Source of the DNA: Sinorhizobium fredii USDA 257
Lineage (GTDB): Bacteria > Pseudomonadota > Alphaproteobacteria > Rhizobiales > Rhizobiaceae
DNA length: 64,000 bases
NCBI RefSeq assembly: GCF_000265205.3
Contig: NC_018000.1
Span: 930,001 to 994,000 of the forward strand
Reading direction: 5' to 3'
The position numbers were made by a program, and so were the translations under genes. Every line of letters starts with the position of its first letter. Position 1 is the first letter of the stretch. Shown here piece after piece: positions 52,178-62,722 of this stretch. Below the pieces are notes generated by a model that was not told the origin of the DNA, made no database searches, and saw nothing but the letters and a program-made list of their open reading frames with translations.

Positions 52178-53407
52178 ATGCTTGTTGCGGCCGGGGACGA
52201 CATCGGAACGGTTCTTCGCGAGGCCCGCCGCAACGTCCTTCTGCTGACTGTCGCCCAGGCGCTGCTCGGCGTCGTCGGGCCGATCAGCTTCGCCGTCGGC
52301 GGTATTGCGGGCCATCAATTGCTCGGCGACGACAAGTCGCTCGCGACCGCGCCGCTGACCGCATTCAATGTCGGAATGGCGCTTGGCGTCATCTTGGTGG
52401 CGATCCTGTCGCGATCGATTGGACGGCGCTTTGCCTTCATGGCTGGCGCGACGGTTGCCATGATCGGCGGCATGATCACGGCGGCCGCTCTTTTCCAGGC
52501 GAGTTTCTGGCTTTTTGCAGCCGGTCTGGCTATTCTCGGGTCCTCGAGCGGTTTCACCCAGAAGCTGCGTTTCGCCGCCGCGGATGCGTCGCCGTCCTTC
52601 TACAAAGCATCGGCAATTTCCTGGATTCTCGGCGGCGGCATCGTCTCGGCGGTCCTTGGTCCTCAGATCGTCATCTTGGCCGGCGACTTCTTCGCACCCG
52701 TATGGTTCGCCGGTGCCTTCGTCGCGCTGATACCCGTCTGCCTCTTCGCCCTTTTCTTCTTTATCCCCCTGCGGCTCCCGGAAGCCACGAAGGCGTCATC
52801 CGCAGAAGCGGGTCTACCCGCCCGTTCGCTCCGCGAGATCGCCGGCAGCCAGCGCTTTCTGACCGGGATGGTCTGCGGCATCTCCTCCTATGCGCTGATG
52901 ACCTTCATGATGACCGGCGCCCCGGTCGCCATGGTCGTCGGCTGCGGTTTTTCGAGCGATCTCGCGACGCTTGGGATCCAATGGCACGTGCTTGCCATGT
53001 TCGCTCCGAGCTTCGCCACAGGTTGGCTGATAACCCGCTTCGGCGCGGAGCGCGTCGTCGCCTGCGGGCTCATGTTGCTCATGGGCTGTGCGGCCGTCGC
53101 CCATCTTGGCTTGGCGCTCTGGAACTTCTGGGGCGCTCTCGTTCTCCTCGGGCTCGGCTGGAACTTCGGCTTCATCGGCGCGACTTCAATCGTCGCCCAG
53201 AGCTACCGACCGCATGAGGCGGACAAGGTCCAGGGCTTCCACGACGTGGTGCTGTTTTCGACTGTTGCCGTCTCGTCCTTCGCCTCCGGCAAGGTTCTGG
53301 CCGCCTACGGCTGGGACATGCTCAACGCGGTCATCTGGCCGGTGGCGGGCCTCTGCCTTTTGCTCCTCGTCCTCCTGATGCGTTCGAGCAAGAGAGCGGC
53401 CGCCTGA
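52178..53407 (+). CDS. MFS transporter
   Basis: A 409-residue inner-membrane carrier with twelve predicted helices. The loop between helices 2 and 3 reads LSRSIGRRFAFMAG, a G-x3-D-R-x-G-R-R-like signature in degenerate form. It begins six bases after nusB and may be transcribed with it. No substrate clue from the neighbours. Confidence 0.87.
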   Translation: MLVAAGDDIGTVLREARRNVLLLTVAQALLGVVGPISFAVGGIAGHQLLGDDKSLATAPLTAFNVGMALGVILVAILSRSIGRRFAFMAGATVAMIGGMITAAALFQASFWLFAAGLAILGSSSGFTQKLRFAAADASPSFYKASAISWILGGGIVSAVLGPQIVILAGDFFAPVWFAGAFVALIPVCLFALFFFIPLRLPEATKASSAEAGLPARSLREIAGSQRFLTGMVCGISSYALMTFMMTGAPVAMVVGCGFSSDLATLGIQWHVLAMFAPSFATGWLITRFGAERVVACGLMLLMGCAAVAHLGLALWNFWGALVLLGLGWNFGFIGATSIVAQSYRPHEADKVQGFHDVVLFSTVAVSSFASGKVLAAYGWDMLNAVIWPVAGLCLLLLVLLMRSSKRAAA

Positions 53408-53606
53408 AGCCACGCTCGCTTCCTGAAAGCCTGACCCTCAGAGGCCGGCATGCCGGCAATTTCAGGGGCTTGACGATCCACCATCGCAACCGCACTCTGG
53501 CCGCGCCGTGGGGGCATGCCGCTTGAGGAGGGGCATGCGATTCGCGGGACAGAGGGGCCGGCGGCAGGGAGTTGAGGCCGCGGGTTTAAACGGAGGAAAG
53601 TGCGAA

Positions 53607-55742
53607 ATGACCATATTGTTGGGCGTTATCGCATGCGGGTTGCTTTCGGTGGCCTATGCCATCTGGGCGACACAGTCGGTGATGGCCGCCGACCAGGGGA
53701 ATGCCCGCATGCAGGAGATCGCAGGTTTTATCAGAGAGGGGGCGCAGGCCTACCTCACGCGTCAGTACACAACCATTGCCATCGTCGGTGTCGTCGTATT
53801 CTTCGCTGCATGGGTTTTGCTTTCGGGTGCGGCCGCCATTGGATTCTTGATCGGCGCGGTGCTCTCGGGCGCGGCCGGCTTCATCGGCATGCATGTTTCG
53901 GTCAGGGCCAATGTCCGCACGGCCCAGGCCGCATCGGTCAGCCTCGCCTCCGGTCTCGATATCGCCTTCAAATCCGGTGCGATCACCGGTCTTCTGGTGG
54001 CAGGCCTCGCGCTCCTGGGCGTCTCGGTCTACTACTTCATTCTCACCGTCGGCCTCGGCCATGGACCGGCCGAACGCGAGGTCATCGATGCGCTTGTCGC
54101 ACTCGGCTTCGGCGCCTCGCTGATCTCGATCTTCGCCCGCCTCGGCGGCGGCATCTTTACCAAGGGTGCCGATGTCGGCGGTGACCTCGTCGGCAAGGTG
54201 GAAGCCGGAATTCCGGAAGACGATCCGCGCAACCCGGCGACGATCGCCGACAATGTCGGCGACAATGTCGGCGACTGCGCCGGCATGGCCGCGGACCTCT
54301 TCGAGACCTATGCGGTCTCCGTGGTGGCAACCATGGTCCTCGCATCGATCTTCTTCGCCGGCGCGCCGATCCTCGCGACCGTCATGGTCTACCCACTGGC
54401 GATCTGCGCCGCTTGCATCATCACCTCGATCATCGGCACGTTCTTCGTTAAGCTGGGCACCAACGGCTCGATCATGGGCGCGCTCTATCGAGGCCTGATC
54501 GTCACGGGCGTGTTGTCGATCTTCGGTCTTGGCGCAGCGACGTCGTTGACGATCGGCTGGGGTTCGATCGGAACCGTTGCAGGGCAGGACGTCACCGGTT
54601 GGGCCCTGTTTCTTTGCGGCATCATCGGCCTCGTCGTCACCGCGCTCATCGTCGTGATCACCGAATACTATACGGGCACCAACAAGCGGCCGGTGAACTC
54701 GATCGCTCAGGCCTCGGTGACCGGCCACGGCACCAACGTGATCCAGGGCCTCGCCGTCTCGCTCGAATCGACCGCCTTGCCGGCGATCGTCATCGTCGGC
54801 GGCATCATCACGACCTATCAGCTCGCCGGTCTTTTCGGCACCGCGATCGCCGTCACCGCCATGTTGGGCCTCGCCGGCATGATCGTCGCCCTCGATGCCT
54901 TCGGCCCGGTCACCGACAATGCCGGCGGCATTGCCGAAATGTCGCACCTGCCGCCCGAGGTGCGCAAGTCGACCGACGCTCTGGATGCAGTGGGCAATAC
55001 GACGAAGGCTGTGACCAAAGGCTACGCTATCGGCTCTGCGGGGCTCGGTGCATTGGTGCTGTTTGCGGCCTATTCGAACGACCTCACCTATTTCGCCGCG
55101 AATGGCGACAAGCACCCCTACTTCGCCGACGTGGGAACGATCTCGTTCGATCTCTCGAACCCCTATGTCGTCGCCGGCCTGATCTTCGGCGGTCTCATTC
55201 CCTATCTCTTCGGCGGCATTGCCATGACCGCCGTCGGAAGGGCTGGCGGCGCCGTCGTCGAGGAAGTGCGCCGACAGTTCAAGGAAAAGCCGGGCATCAT
55301 GGAAGGCAAGGACCGGCCGGACTATGGCCGTGCCGTCGACATGCTGACCAAGGCGGCGATCCGCGAGATGATCATTCCCTCGCTCTTGCCGGTTCTCGCA
55401 CCCATCGTCGTCTATTTCGGCGTGCTGCTGATTTCCGGCTCGAAGGCCTCGGCCTTCGCGGCACTCGGCGCCTCGTTGCTCGGCGTCATCGTCAACGGGC
55501 TTTTCGTGGCGATTTCGATGACCTCGGGCGGCGGGGCATGGGACAATGCGAAGAAAAGCTTCGAGGACGGTTTCGTCGACAAGAACGGCACGCGCCACAT
55601 GAAAGGCTCGGAGGCGCACAAGGCGTCGGTCACCGGCGACACGGTCGGCGATCCTTACAAGGATACGGCTGGTCCGGCCGTCAATCCGGCAATCAAGATC
55701 ACCAATATCGTGGCCCTGTTGCTGCTCGCCGTGCTCGCCTGA
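53607..55742 (+). CDS. hppA: K+-independent pyrophosphate-energised proton pump
   Basis: A 711-residue membrane pyrophosphatase with about sixteen helices, coupling PPi hydrolysis to H+ export. Substrate-binding motifs [20 protein letters not shown] (residues about 183-202) and [19 protein letters not shown] are present. GNTTKA with Lys467 (rather than Ala) marks the K+-independent class. The ATG at 53607 follows GGAGGAAAG; in-frame codons reach 53508 but are unlike the family. A strong bidirectional terminator follows. Confidence 0.97.
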   Translation: MTILLGVIACGLLSVAYAIWATQSVMAADQGNARMQEIAGFIREGAQAYLTRQYTTIAIVGVVVFFAAWVLLSGAAAIGFLIGAVLSGAAGFIGMHVSVRANVRTAQAASVSLASGLDIAFKSGAITGLLVAGLALLGVSVYYFILTVGLGHGPAEREVIDALVALGFGASLISIFARLGGGIFTKGADVGGDLVGKVEAGIPEDDPRNPATIADNVGDNVGDCAGMAADLFETYAVSVVATMVLASIFFAGAPILATVMVYPLAICAACIITSIIGTFFVKLGTNGSIMGALYRGLIVTGVLSIFGLGAATSLTIGWGSIGTVAGQDVTGWALFLCGIIGLVVTALIVVITEYYTGTNKRPVNSIAQASVTGHGTNVIQGLAVSLESTALPAIVIVGGIITTYQLAGLFGTAIAVTAMLGLAGMIVALDAFGPVTDNAGGIAEMSHLPPEVRKSTDALDAVGNTTKAVTKGYAIGSAGLGALVLFAAYSNDLTYFAANGDKHPYFADVGTISFDLSNPYVVAGLIFGGLIPYLFGGIAMTAVGRAGGAVVEEVRRQFKEKPGIMEGKDRPDYGRAVDMLTKAAIREMIIPSLLPVLAPIVVYFGVLLISGSKASAFAALGASLLGVIVNGLFVAISMTSGGGAWDNAKKSFEDGFVDKNGTRHMKGSEAHKASVTGDTVGDPYKDTAGPAVNPAIKITNIVALLLLAVLA

Positions 55743-55761
55743 CGCTACGCCCCTTCAACAG

Positions 55762-55793
55762 AAAAGCCCGCGGAACTCGGTTCCGCGGGCTTT
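55762..55793. terminator. Bidirectional terminator between hppA and bamE
   Basis: AAAAGCCCGCGGAA-CTCGG-TTCCGCGGGCTTT: 11-bp perfect GC-rich stem with A and T tracts on the two sides, serving both convergent genes. Confidence 0.93.
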
Positions 55794-55812
55794 GTTGTGA
55801 AAAGGCATTTCG

Positions 55813-56322
55813 TCAGTTGTTGCCGAAGTTCTTGAACAGGTTGCGCGCCGCAGCCTGTCCGGCACCGGGGCCGGTCAAGAGCTGGCCGAGGAAGCTCGTT
55901 TCCTTGCCGCCGGTCGGCGTCGTCCGCGTCAGCATGTCGAACACCTTGCCGTCCTTCATCGTATAGTGGGCAAGTTGGCTGACGACGCCCTCCTTGTCGA
56001 AATAGACGGCGAGGATCGACTGGTCGATCAGCTTCGGCTTCATGAAGGCGACCGGGCGCTTGCGCTTCTGCGAGATGTAGTAGAACACCTCGTTGTCGAA
56101 CGTCGCGGTGGTCGATGGGGTGCCGAGCGACAGCATGACCTGTTCGCGGCTCGATCCGACGGGAACGAGGTTCAACGTTTCCTGATCGACGACATAGCCC
56201 TGGTGCAGGACTTCGCCGACATCCATTGCCTGGCAGCCGGCAAGCGCTGTAGTGCATAGGGAAGCCACGATCACGGCACGGCCAAGAACTTTCAGGTTTG
56301 TTGTCAGATACCGCTTCGTCAA
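55813..56322 (-). CDS. bamE: Outer membrane protein assembly factor BamE
   Basis: A lipoprotein of the BAM complex that folds outer membrane proteins such as the RopB-type barrel. It has a lipobox signal ending in TALAGC (Cys30) and the SmpA/OmlA domain: VPVGSSREQVMLSLGTPSTT, FYYISQKRKR. From the TTG at 56322 the protein has 169 residues; AGGGGAG lies five to seven bases upstream, making TTG more likely than the ATG at 56352 whose upstream sequence has no ribosome site. It diverges from the bc1 chaperone gene. Confidence 0.88.
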   Translation of the reverse strand: MTKRYLTTNLKVLGRAVIVASLCTTALAGCQAMDVGEVLHQGYVVDQETLNLVPVGSSREQVMLSLGTPSTTATFDNEVFYYISQKRKRPVAFMKPKLIDQSILAVYFDKEGVVSQLAHYTMKDGKVFDMLTRTTPTGGKETSFLGQLLTGPGAGQAAARNLFKNFGNN

Positions 56323-56461
56323 CGACTGCTCCCCTTGGAGTAACGATGGCATATGCGCCATTGCAATTCGTGCCTGCTTCGGTAAACCAGCTTCGGCTAT
56401 CATGCAACAACGTCATGGGCGCGTGCCCATGAATTCGAGAAAGCCACGGTTGGGCTTTGTT

Positions 56462-57001
56462 ATGATTTTTGGACTGTTCAAGAGAAAAAGCGGCAATATT
56501 GCGATTGTGGAGCGCCAGTATGCGCTTCTGACCGCGGCGGCGCGCCAGCCGTTTCTCTATACCGACCTCGATGTGCCCGATACGGTGATGGGCCGTTTCG
56601 AGATGTTGTCGGCGATCCTGATCCTTTATTTCCGCCGCACCCGGGCCTCGGCACGCACCGGCCAGGAAATCGCGCAGGAGATCGTCGATGCCTTCTTCGA
56701 GGATGTCGACCACTCGATCCGAGAGCTTGGCGTCGGCGATGTCAGCGTGCCGAAGAAGATGAAAAAGTTCGCCGGCATGTTCTATGGCCGCCTGGAATCC
56801 TATGCGGCTGCGCTCGAGAATGGCGACAGGCAGGCTCTTGCCGACGCGCTGCGGCGCAATTTTCATCCGCAGCAAGAGGACGCGCCGACGATGATAGGCT
56901 TGGCACGTTATCTCATTTCCGTCGAAGCCGGGCTCGCGGAAGTTCCGGAAGACCTGGTCGAAACGGGACAGTTGCGCGTTCCACCGGCGGTGAGCCAATA
57001 G
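56462..57001 (+). CDS. Ubiquinol-cytochrome c chaperone family protein (Cbp3-like)
   Basis: A 179-residue alphaproteobacterial relative of mitochondrial Cbp3/UQCC1, which binds newly made cytochrome b for complex III assembly. Recognised by YTDLDVPDTVMGRFEMLSAI, FFEDVDHSIRELGVGDVSVP and KKMKKFAGMFYGRLESY. The N-terminus (IFGLFKRKS) is basic and could associate with the membrane. yceD and plsX follow on the same strand. Confidence 0.9.
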   Translation: MIFGLFKRKSGNIAIVERQYALLTAAARQPFLYTDLDVPDTVMGRFEMLSAILILYFRRTRASARTGQEIAQEIVDAFFEDVDHSIRELGVGDVSVPKKMKKFAGMFYGRLESYAAALENGDRQALADALRRNFHPQQEDAPTMIGLARYLISVEAGLAEVPEDLVETGQLRVPPAVSQ

Positions 57002-57069
57002 GGCGCCCGGCAGCGCAGCGGCATTTGCGCAACGGGCTAAGGCGGGCGCTGCAGGAAGGATCTTTTCTC

Positions 57070-57621
57070 ATGAAGCACGAAAGCAAACCGGCATTTTCTT
57101 ATCCGGTAAAGGTGGGGCATATTTCGGCCAATCCGGTCGGGGTGCATCTGTCCGCCAACGAGGCCGAGCGGCGGGCGCTCGCTGCCCTTTGGAAGGTCAA
57201 CGAGGTCCGCTCGCTTGCCGCCGATCTGCAGATCGGACGCTGGAAGAAGGATGGCGTGAAGATCAAGGGCGAGGTGCGGGCCGAGCTCGTCCAGACCTGC
57301 GTCGTCACGCTGGGCCCTGTCGAGGCGGAGATATCCGAGCCGGTCGAGGCGATCTTCGTGCCGGAGGGCTCCCGCCTGGCGCGGCAAGCCGACAATGACG
57401 GCGGCGAGATGATCCTCGATCCGAGCGGTCCGGACATTCCCGATACCTTTTCCGGCGATACGATCGACGTCGGCGTGGTCGTCAGCGAGCAGGTGGCGCT
57501 TGCGATCGATCCCTATCCCCGCAAGCAGGGCGCGGTCTTCGGCGAGCGCATCGAAAGCTCGGCGGCAGACGACAAGCGGCCCAATCCGTTCGCGGTCCTG
57601 AAGGATTTGAAAAAGGATTGA
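57070..57621 (+). CDS. DUF177 (YceD) family protein
   Basis: A 183-residue protein of the YceD family, which in many bacteria lies before rpmF or plsX and is implicated in 23S rRNA stability or ribosome assembly. The diagnostic segment is [20 protein letters not shown], with the conserved single Cys. rpmF is not present here; plsX follows after about 200 bases, in keeping with alphaproteobacterial order. ATG at 57070 has GGAAGGAT upstream. Confidence 0.88.
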   Translation: MKHESKPAFSYPVKVGHISANPVGVHLSANEAERRALAALWKVNEVRSLAADLQIGRWKKDGVKIKGEVRAELVQTCVVTLGPVEAEISEPVEAIFVPEGSRLARQADNDGGEMILDPSGPDIPDTFSGDTIDVGVVVSEQVALAIDPYPRKQGAVFGERIESSAADDKRPNPFAVLKDLKKD

Positions 57622-57820
57622 AACGGAATCGGCCGGGCTTACAATTCGGTTGTCACGCAGACGAAAAGCAGTATTTTGGCCCGACTTCAGCCGAGGGGGC
57701 CGTGGTGCCGACGCGCTGCCATTCTGGCCCAAGTGTCAGAAGGAGAGACGAATCGCCGTTGCGTATGGATTGCGCAGGGGCGGAATGCGTCGCGTGGCGG
57801 GAAAAAGGGATAAGACACGC

Positions 57821-58864
57821 GTGGTCAGAATTTCACTTGACGTTATGGGAGGCGACTATGGTCCGGAGGTCGTCATCCCCGGCGCAGCCAGAGCGCTCGA
57901 ACGTCACCCGGACATAAAGTTCGTCCTGTTCGGCCAGGAAGCGCTCTGCGCCGAACTGCTGGCCAAGTACCCGAAGCTTCAGGCAAGCAGCACTTTTCAA
58001 GATTGCGAAATCGCCGTCGGCATGGACGAGAAGCCGAGCCAGGCGCTGCGGCGCGGCCGCGGCAAGTCGAGCATGTGGAACGCGATCGACGCCATCAATG
58101 CCGATGAAGCCGATGTCGTGGTCTCGGCGGGCAACACCGGCGCGCTGATGGCCATGTCGGTGTTCTGCCTTCGCACGATGCGAGGCATTCAGCGTCCGGC
58201 GATCGCGGCCATCTGGCCGACGCTCAAGGGCGAGAGCATCGTGCTCGATGTCGGTGCGACGATCGGCGCGGATGCGCAGCAGCTCATGGATTTCGCGCTG
58301 ATGGGCGGCGCCATGGCCCGTGCGCTGTTCGAGGTCGAGCGTCCCTCCGTCGGGCTGCTGAATGTCGGCGTCGAGGAGATCAAGGGCCAGGAAGAGGTCA
58401 AGGAGGCCGGCCGGCTCATTCGCGAGGCCAATATCGAGGGGATCGACTACTACGGTTTCGTCGAGGGCGATGACATCGGCCGCGGCACGGTCGACGTGGT
58501 GGTGACCGAGGGCTTTTCCGGCAACATCGCGCTGAAGGCGGCCGAGGGCACCGCCCGCCAGATCGCCGAATATCTCCGTGCCGCCATGTCGCGCACGCTT
58601 CTAGCGAAGATAGGCTATGTCTTCGCCAAGGCTGCTTTCGACCGAGTGCGCGAGAAGATGGACCCGCGCAAGGTCAATGGCGGCGTATTCCTCGGGCTGA
58701 ACGGCGTGGTCATCAAGAGCCACGGCGGCACGGATGCGGAAGGCTTCGCCGCCGCGATCGACGTCGGCTACGACATGGTGAAGAACGGCCTGAAGGCCAA
58801 GATCGAGGCCGACCTGGCACGCTACCACGGCGCCGAGCCGACCGAAGCCCTGCCGCCGGCATGA
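57821..58864 (+). CDS. plsX: Phosphate acyltransferase PlsX
   Basis: Makes acyl-phosphate from acyl-ACP for phosphatidic acid synthesis at the membrane surface. The 347-residue form starts with GTG and reads [18 protein letters not shown], the family N-terminus. Further motifs: [16 protein letters not shown] and [17 protein letters not shown]. An ATG at 57785 would add 12 basic residues ([12 protein letters not shown]) and is a real alternative. fabH follows 18 bases downstream, matching the lipid gene cluster plsX-fabH. Confidence 0.95.
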   Translation: MVRISLDVMGGDYGPEVVIPGAARALERHPDIKFVLFGQEALCAELLAKYPKLQASSTFQDCEIAVGMDEKPSQALRRGRGKSSMWNAIDAINADEADVVVSAGNTGALMAMSVFCLRTMRGIQRPAIAAIWPTLKGESIVLDVGATIGADAQQLMDFALMGGAMARALFEVERPSVGLLNVGVEEIKGQEEVKEAGRLIREANIEGIDYYGFVEGDDIGRGTVDVVVTEGFSGNIALKAAEGTARQIAEYLRAAMSRTLLAKIGYVFAKAAFDRVREKMDPRKVNGGVFLGLNGVVIKSHGGTDAEGFAAAIDVGYDMVKNGLKAKIEADLARYHGAEPTEALPPA

Positions 58865-58882
58865 TTGAAGAGGTTTGATTAG

Positions 58883-59854
58883 ATGATCCGTTCTGTCGTT
58901 CGCGGCTTCGGTGCAGCGCTGCCGAAGCGAGTGATGACCAATAAGGAAATGGAATCCAAGGTCGAAACGTCCGACGAATGGATCGTGCAGCGGACCGGCA
59001 TCCGCCAGCGCCACATCGCCGGCGAGGGCGAGACGACCGCCTCGCTCGGCGAGGGCGCGGCGCGCGCGGCGCTCGAGCGGGCCGGCATGACGGCAGATGA
59101 TCTCGATCTCATCATCGTTGCGACCTCGACGCCCGACAACACCTTCCCGGCGACCGCAGTCAATATCCAGAACCGCCTCGGCATGCGCCATGGGGCGGCC
59201 TTCGACCTGCAGGCGGTCTGTTCCGGCTTCGTCTATGCAGTCGCCACGGCCGATGCCTATATTCGCGGTGGTCTCGCCAAGCGCGCCCTCGTTATCGGTG
59301 CCGAGACCTTTTCGCGCATTCTCGACTGGTCGGACCGCACCACCTGCGTGCTCTTCGGTGACGGCGCCGGCGCCATCATTCTCGAAGCACAGAAGGGCGA
59401 CGGCACCAATGCCGATCGCGGTGTGCTGACGGCGCAATTGCGCTCCGACGGCATTCACGGCGACAAGCTCTATGTCGATGGCGGCCCCTCGACGACCGGT
59501 ACGGTCGGTCATCTCCGCATGGAGGGGCGCGAGGTCTTCAAGCATGCCGTCGGCATGATCACCGACGTGATCGAGGCAGCCTTCGAAGCCACGGGAACGT
59601 CATCCGACGATGTCGACTGGCTGGTACCGCATCAGGCCAACCGCCGGATCATCGACGGTTCGGCGAAGAAGCTGGGCATTCCGAACGAAAAAGTTGTGGT
59701 GACCGTCGACCTCCATGGCAACACGTCGGCGGCCTCCATTCCGCTGGCGCTCGAGACAGCCGCCTCCGACGGCCGCATCAAGAAGGGTGATCTCGTGATG
59801 CTCGAAGCCATGGGCGGTGGCTTCACCTGGGGTTCCGTTCTCATCCGCTGGTAA
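58883..59854 (+). CDS. fabH: 3-oxoacyl-ACP synthase III
   Basis: A 323-residue condensing enzyme starting fatty acid chains from acetyl-CoA and malonyl-ACP. The catalytic triad is Cys113 (DLQAVCSGF), His250 (VPHQANRRI) and Asn280 ([10 protein letters not shown]). Length and triad are typical. Operon plsX-fabH, with ihfA 91 bases after. Confidence 0.97.
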   Translation: MIRSVVRGFGAALPKRVMTNKEMESKVETSDEWIVQRTGIRQRHIAGEGETTASLGEGAARAALERAGMTADDLDLIIVATSTPDNTFPATAVNIQNRLGMRHGAAFDLQAVCSGFVYAVATADAYIRGGLAKRALVIGAETFSRILDWSDRTTCVLFGDGAGAIILEAQKGDGTNADRGVLTAQLRSDGIHGDKLYVDGGPSTTGTVGHLRMEGREVFKHAVGMITDVIEAAFEATGTSSDDVDWLVPHQANRRIIDGSAKKLGIPNEKVVVTVDLHGNTSAASIPLALETAASDGRIKKGDLVMLEAMGGGFTWGSVLIRW

Positions 59855-59945
59855 AAAAATTGAATGACCGCAGGCGCTTGACCGAAAAAGGCAAGGGCAA
59901 TAGTCTTCAATCGCTGATCGGCATGCCAGACATCGGTGGGGGAAG

Positions 59946-60284
59946 ATGAGCGGAAAAACAGTAACGCGAGCAGACTTGGCTGAGTCGGTTTTTCGCAAGG
60001 TCGGTTTGTCTCGGACGGAGTCTGCCGAGCTGGTGGAGACCGTCATCGACGAGATCTGCAACGCAATCGTGCGTGGCGAGAGCGTGAAGCTGTCTTCTTT
60101 TGCAACCTTTCAGGTGCGCGACAAGAACGAGCGCATCGGTCGAAACCCCAAGACGGGCGAGGAGGTGCCGATCTCGCCGCGCCGGGTGATGACATTCAAG
60201 GCCTCCAACGTGCTGAAGCAACGGGTCCTGAAGGCGCATCTCAGCCGAAAGGCCAAGCAGAAGCAGACCGGAACGGCCTCCTGA
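59946..60284 (+). CDS. ihfA: Integration host factor subunit alpha
   Basis: A 112-residue DNA-bending protein working as heterodimer with IhfB. It shows [17 protein letters not shown] at the N-terminus, the arm with [16 protein letters not shown] including the intercalating Pro, and [12 protein letters not shown]. The C-terminal [11 protein letters not shown] tail is longer than in E. coli. It precedes a MerR gene, an order common in rhizobia. Confidence 0.96.
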   Translation: MSGKTVTRADLAESVFRKVGLSRTESAELVETVIDEICNAIVRGESVKLSSFATFQVRDKNERIGRNPKTGEEVPISPRRVMTFKASNVLKQRVLKAHLSRKAKQKQTGTAS

Positions 60285-60423
60285 GGCACAGCCGCAACCA
60301 CAAATGTGGTTGAAAACCCATCCATAAGCCATTGAAATGGGCCTGATTCGTGCGATCATCGCGCAATAATCCAGTCATGCGGTCGCTAATTTAGTATCGC
60401 ATGAACATGGAAATGGGGACGAC

Positions 60424-60954
60424 ATGGAAAAAAGCCCGGACGCCTTTCGTACCATCAGCGAGGTCGCAGACGAACTCGACCTGCCCCAGCATGTGTTGCG
60501 GTTCTGGGAAACGCGTTTCCAGCAGATCAAGCCGATGAAGCGTGGCGGCGGCCGGCGCTACTACCGGCCCGAGGACGTCGATCTGCTCAAGGGCATTCGC
60601 CACCTGCTCTACGATCACGGCTACACGATCAAGGGCGTGCAGAAGCTTCTGAAGGCCAATGGCAACAAATTCGTCGCCGCGATCGCGAGCGGCGATCTCG
60701 CCACCGTCGAGGCGCTTGCGGCGTCCAGCCACGAAGAACCGCCGGCGCCGAAGATCGGGGTCGCCGACGAGGATCAGATCGTCGGCCGCCCCAAGGCTCC
60801 GGCAAGCCGACGCTTCTTCTCGTTCGGCGCCGGCGGCGACGATGCGGAAATTTCGATCGGCAAAACCTCCGTCGGCAAGGAGGACCGGGCGCTCCTCCAG
60901 GAAGCGCTTTACGATCTCTTGGAGTGCAAGCGCCTGCTCGACCAGGTGCGGTAG
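60424..60954 (+). CDS. MerR-family transcriptional regulator
   Basis: A 176-residue regulator. The N-terminal winged helix has [20 protein letters not shown] and the wing [15 protein letters not shown]; a linker and C-terminal region (to 176) lack cysteines, so metal sensing of the classic type is unlikely. Conserved immediately after ihfA in alphaproteobacteria; target genes unknown. It is the last clearly core gene before the accessory segment. Confidence 0.9.
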   Translation: MEKSPDAFRTISEVADELDLPQHVLRFWETRFQQIKPMKRGGGRRYYRPEDVDLLKGIRHLLYDHGYTIKGVQKLLKANGNKFVAAIASGDLATVEALAASSHEEPPAPKIGVADEDQIVGRPKAPASRRFFSFGAGGDDAEISIGKTSVGKEDRALLQEALYDLLECKRLLDQVR

Positions 60955-61180
60955 CGGATCGTCCTCTCACCATTAGAGCCGTCCATGGGGAACTCGTTCG
61001 CCCCGGGGCGAACTGCAGCTGACGCGCCTGGTTCAACAGATTTGATGGCAGTTCCGCCGCCACGGCGATATCGCCGAAGAGCAGCTCGGTTTCCGCGATC
61101 ATGCCCTCGTCCAGTGGGCCGGGTTCGCTCGGGTTGAAATCACCGAGCAGCACAAGCAACGTCTCGATTCATCGTCGTAG
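60955..61180. other. Unassigned sequence between merR-type gene and napC remnant
   Basis: No start-to-stop gene that I trust. On the minus strand, codons around 61159-60975 give LVLLGDFNPSEPGPLDEG and MIAETELLFGDIAVAAELP, which looks protein-like but is short and unidentified; it may be a further gene remnant. Confidence 0.35.
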
Positions 61181-61539
61181 ATCGTCGGCGAAGCCGAGGA
61201 GACGCCCGGTGATCCGGAGCCGCTTGCCAAACACGAATGGGCGAGGCTCAAGGCCAATGACAGCCTTGAATATCGCAACTGTCACTCGTCGGCGGCGATG
61301 GACCTTTCCAAGCAGACGCAGCGCGCTGCCGAGATACATACGCGCTACCTGCTGCCCGGGAGGGCCACCTGCATCGACTGCCAAAAGGGTATGCCCACGA
61401 ACTACCGAACATGCAGGGTGTCGCGCCCGGCTGGAAGCTGCCGCCCGAACTCGAAGGAGAGACGCTGCCCTCGACATCCGCCATCGATGACCTGAAGCGG
61501 GCCATGAATGACATCCACAGGACAGTCCTTGCGAACTGA
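61181..61539 (+). pseudogene. napC: Remnant of napC (NapC/NirT tetraheme cytochrome c)
   Basis: The first frame gives [58 protein letters not shown]; after a one-base deletion near 61388 the next frame gives [20 protein letters not shown] and ends RAMNDIHRTVLAN. This is the C-terminal half of NapC, the quinol-oxidising cytochrome of periplasmic nitrate reductase. Both haem motifs are broken: CRNCH reads YRNCH and CIDCH reads CIDCQ. The N-terminal anchor and two haem sites are missing. No nap genes flank it. Confidence 0.9.
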
Positions 61540-61710
61540 GGTCGTCAATCCCCCATCATGGTGTTCGCGTGGGCTCCGGTGACCTTTTCCAGGGTCCGCC
61601 GCGCTTGGCATGGGCTTTACCGCGATCACAACTTCCGGAGTCTGGACGAGCGCGACGTTGGTCGGCTTGCCCTTGCAAAATATACCGCCGTTTGAGTTGT
61701 ATTCCGGACG
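61540..61710. other. Unassigned sequence upstream of ppk2
   Basis: No recognisable gene. A short minus-strand stretch (GGIFCKGKPTNVALVQTPEV around 61620-61690) looks protein-like but has no context; possibly another remnant. The promoter of the following kinase gene should lie here. Confidence 0.3.
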
Positions 61711-62595
61711 GTGGTGGATCACCGAGGTGATAGCGGTTCCAGTCCCGTCGCATTGACAGGCGAGCCGCGGTCGCCACAGTCTGAGGAAATCCGCAAGATC
61801 TACCGCAAGACGCATCCTCCGACGATGCCGCGGATGGAGTATTTCCGCGCCCTCCTGGCGCTGCAGGCGGAACTGATCAAGCTCCAGGACTGGGTCGTCT
61901 ATCACAAAGAGAAGGTCGTCGTGGTTTTCGAGGGCCGGGATGCCGCCGGCAAGGGGGGCGTCATCAAGCGCATTACGCAGCGGCTCAATCCGCGCGTCGC
62001 GAGGACCGTTGCGCTACCGGCGCCCTCCGATCGCGAGAAGACCCAATGGTATTTCCAACGTTATGTGCCGCATCTGCCCGCCGGCGGCGAGATCGTGCTT
62101 TTCGACCGCTCCTGGTACAATCGCTCCGGCGTCGAGCGCGTCATGGGTTTCGCGACAGAAGATGAGGTCGAGCAATTCTTCAACGACGTTCCCGCATTCG
62201 AGCGCATGTTGGTGCGCTCCGGCATTAGGCTTGTCAAATACTGGTTCTCGATCGCCGACGAGGAGCAGCAACTGCGCTTCCTGATGCGCATCCACGATCC
62301 GTTGAAACAGTGGAAGCTCTCGCCGATGGACCTGCAATCGCGTGTGCGCTGGGAAGCCTATACCAAGGCCAAGGAAGAGACCTTCGCCCGCACCAACATC
62401 CCGGAAGCGCCGTGGCACATCGTCGAGGCCAACGACAAGAAGCGGGCGCGGCTCAACTGCATCGACCACCTCTTGAAGCAGTTCCCTTATGAGGAGGTGC
62501 CGCACGAGGATATCAGCCTGCCGGAGCGGATATTCAATCCCAACTACGAGCGAATGGTGCTGCCGCCGGAGCTCTACGTACCGTCGAAATACTGA
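61711..62595 (+). CDS. ppk2: Polyphosphate kinase 2 family protein
   Basis: A 294-residue kinase that uses polyphosphate to phosphorylate nucleotides. Walker A FEGRDAAGKGGVI (near residue 72), lid arginines around PSDREKTQWYFQRYVPHLP and Walker B VLFDRSWYNRSG are all present; the C-terminus has HDPLKQWKLSPMDL. A single PPK2 domain indicates class I or III. The GTG start is uncertain: the first about 35 residues (VDHRGDSGSS...) look non-native, so the true start may be at one of the Met residues of PPTMPRMEYFRALL. It is unrelated to ppk1 at 18.7 kb. Confidence 0.9.
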   Translation: MVDHRGDSGSSPVALTGEPRSPQSEEIRKIYRKTHPPTMPRMEYFRALLALQAELIKLQDWVVYHKEKVVVVFEGRDAAGKGGVIKRITQRLNPRVARTVALPAPSDREKTQWYFQRYVPHLPAGGEIVLFDRSWYNRSGVERVMGFATEDEVEQFFNDVPAFERMLVRSGIRLVKYWFSIADEEQQLRFLMRIHDPLKQWKLSPMDLQSRVRWEAYTKAKEETFARTNIPEAPWHIVEANDKKRARLNCIDHLLKQFPYEEVPHEDISLPERIFNPNYERMVLPPELYVPSKY

Positions 62596-62722
62596 TCGAC
62601 CGGTGTGCGCCAGCGCGATGTCACGCCTGCGCCGACACGGGCTTGTCATCGATCTGTGAGAGACTTGGTGTCCCTGCCAGACACGGCTTTGCTATTGTGT
62701 TGCTTTTCAAAGAGATGGCGCG

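Noticed and set aside
53586..55619. A 677-codon minus-strand open frame opposite hppA
   Set aside because: Shadow of hppA; product rich in Arg, Asp and His with no recognisable fold.
55745..56998. A 417-codon minus-strand open frame covering bamE and the bc1 chaperone gene
   Set aside because: It spans two convincing genes in other frames and has no family features.
60955..61100. Possible tRNA-Pro after the MerR gene, a common rhizobial integration site
   Set aside because: No cloverleaf, anticodon arm or conserved T-loop (GGTTCGAATCC-like) could be found.
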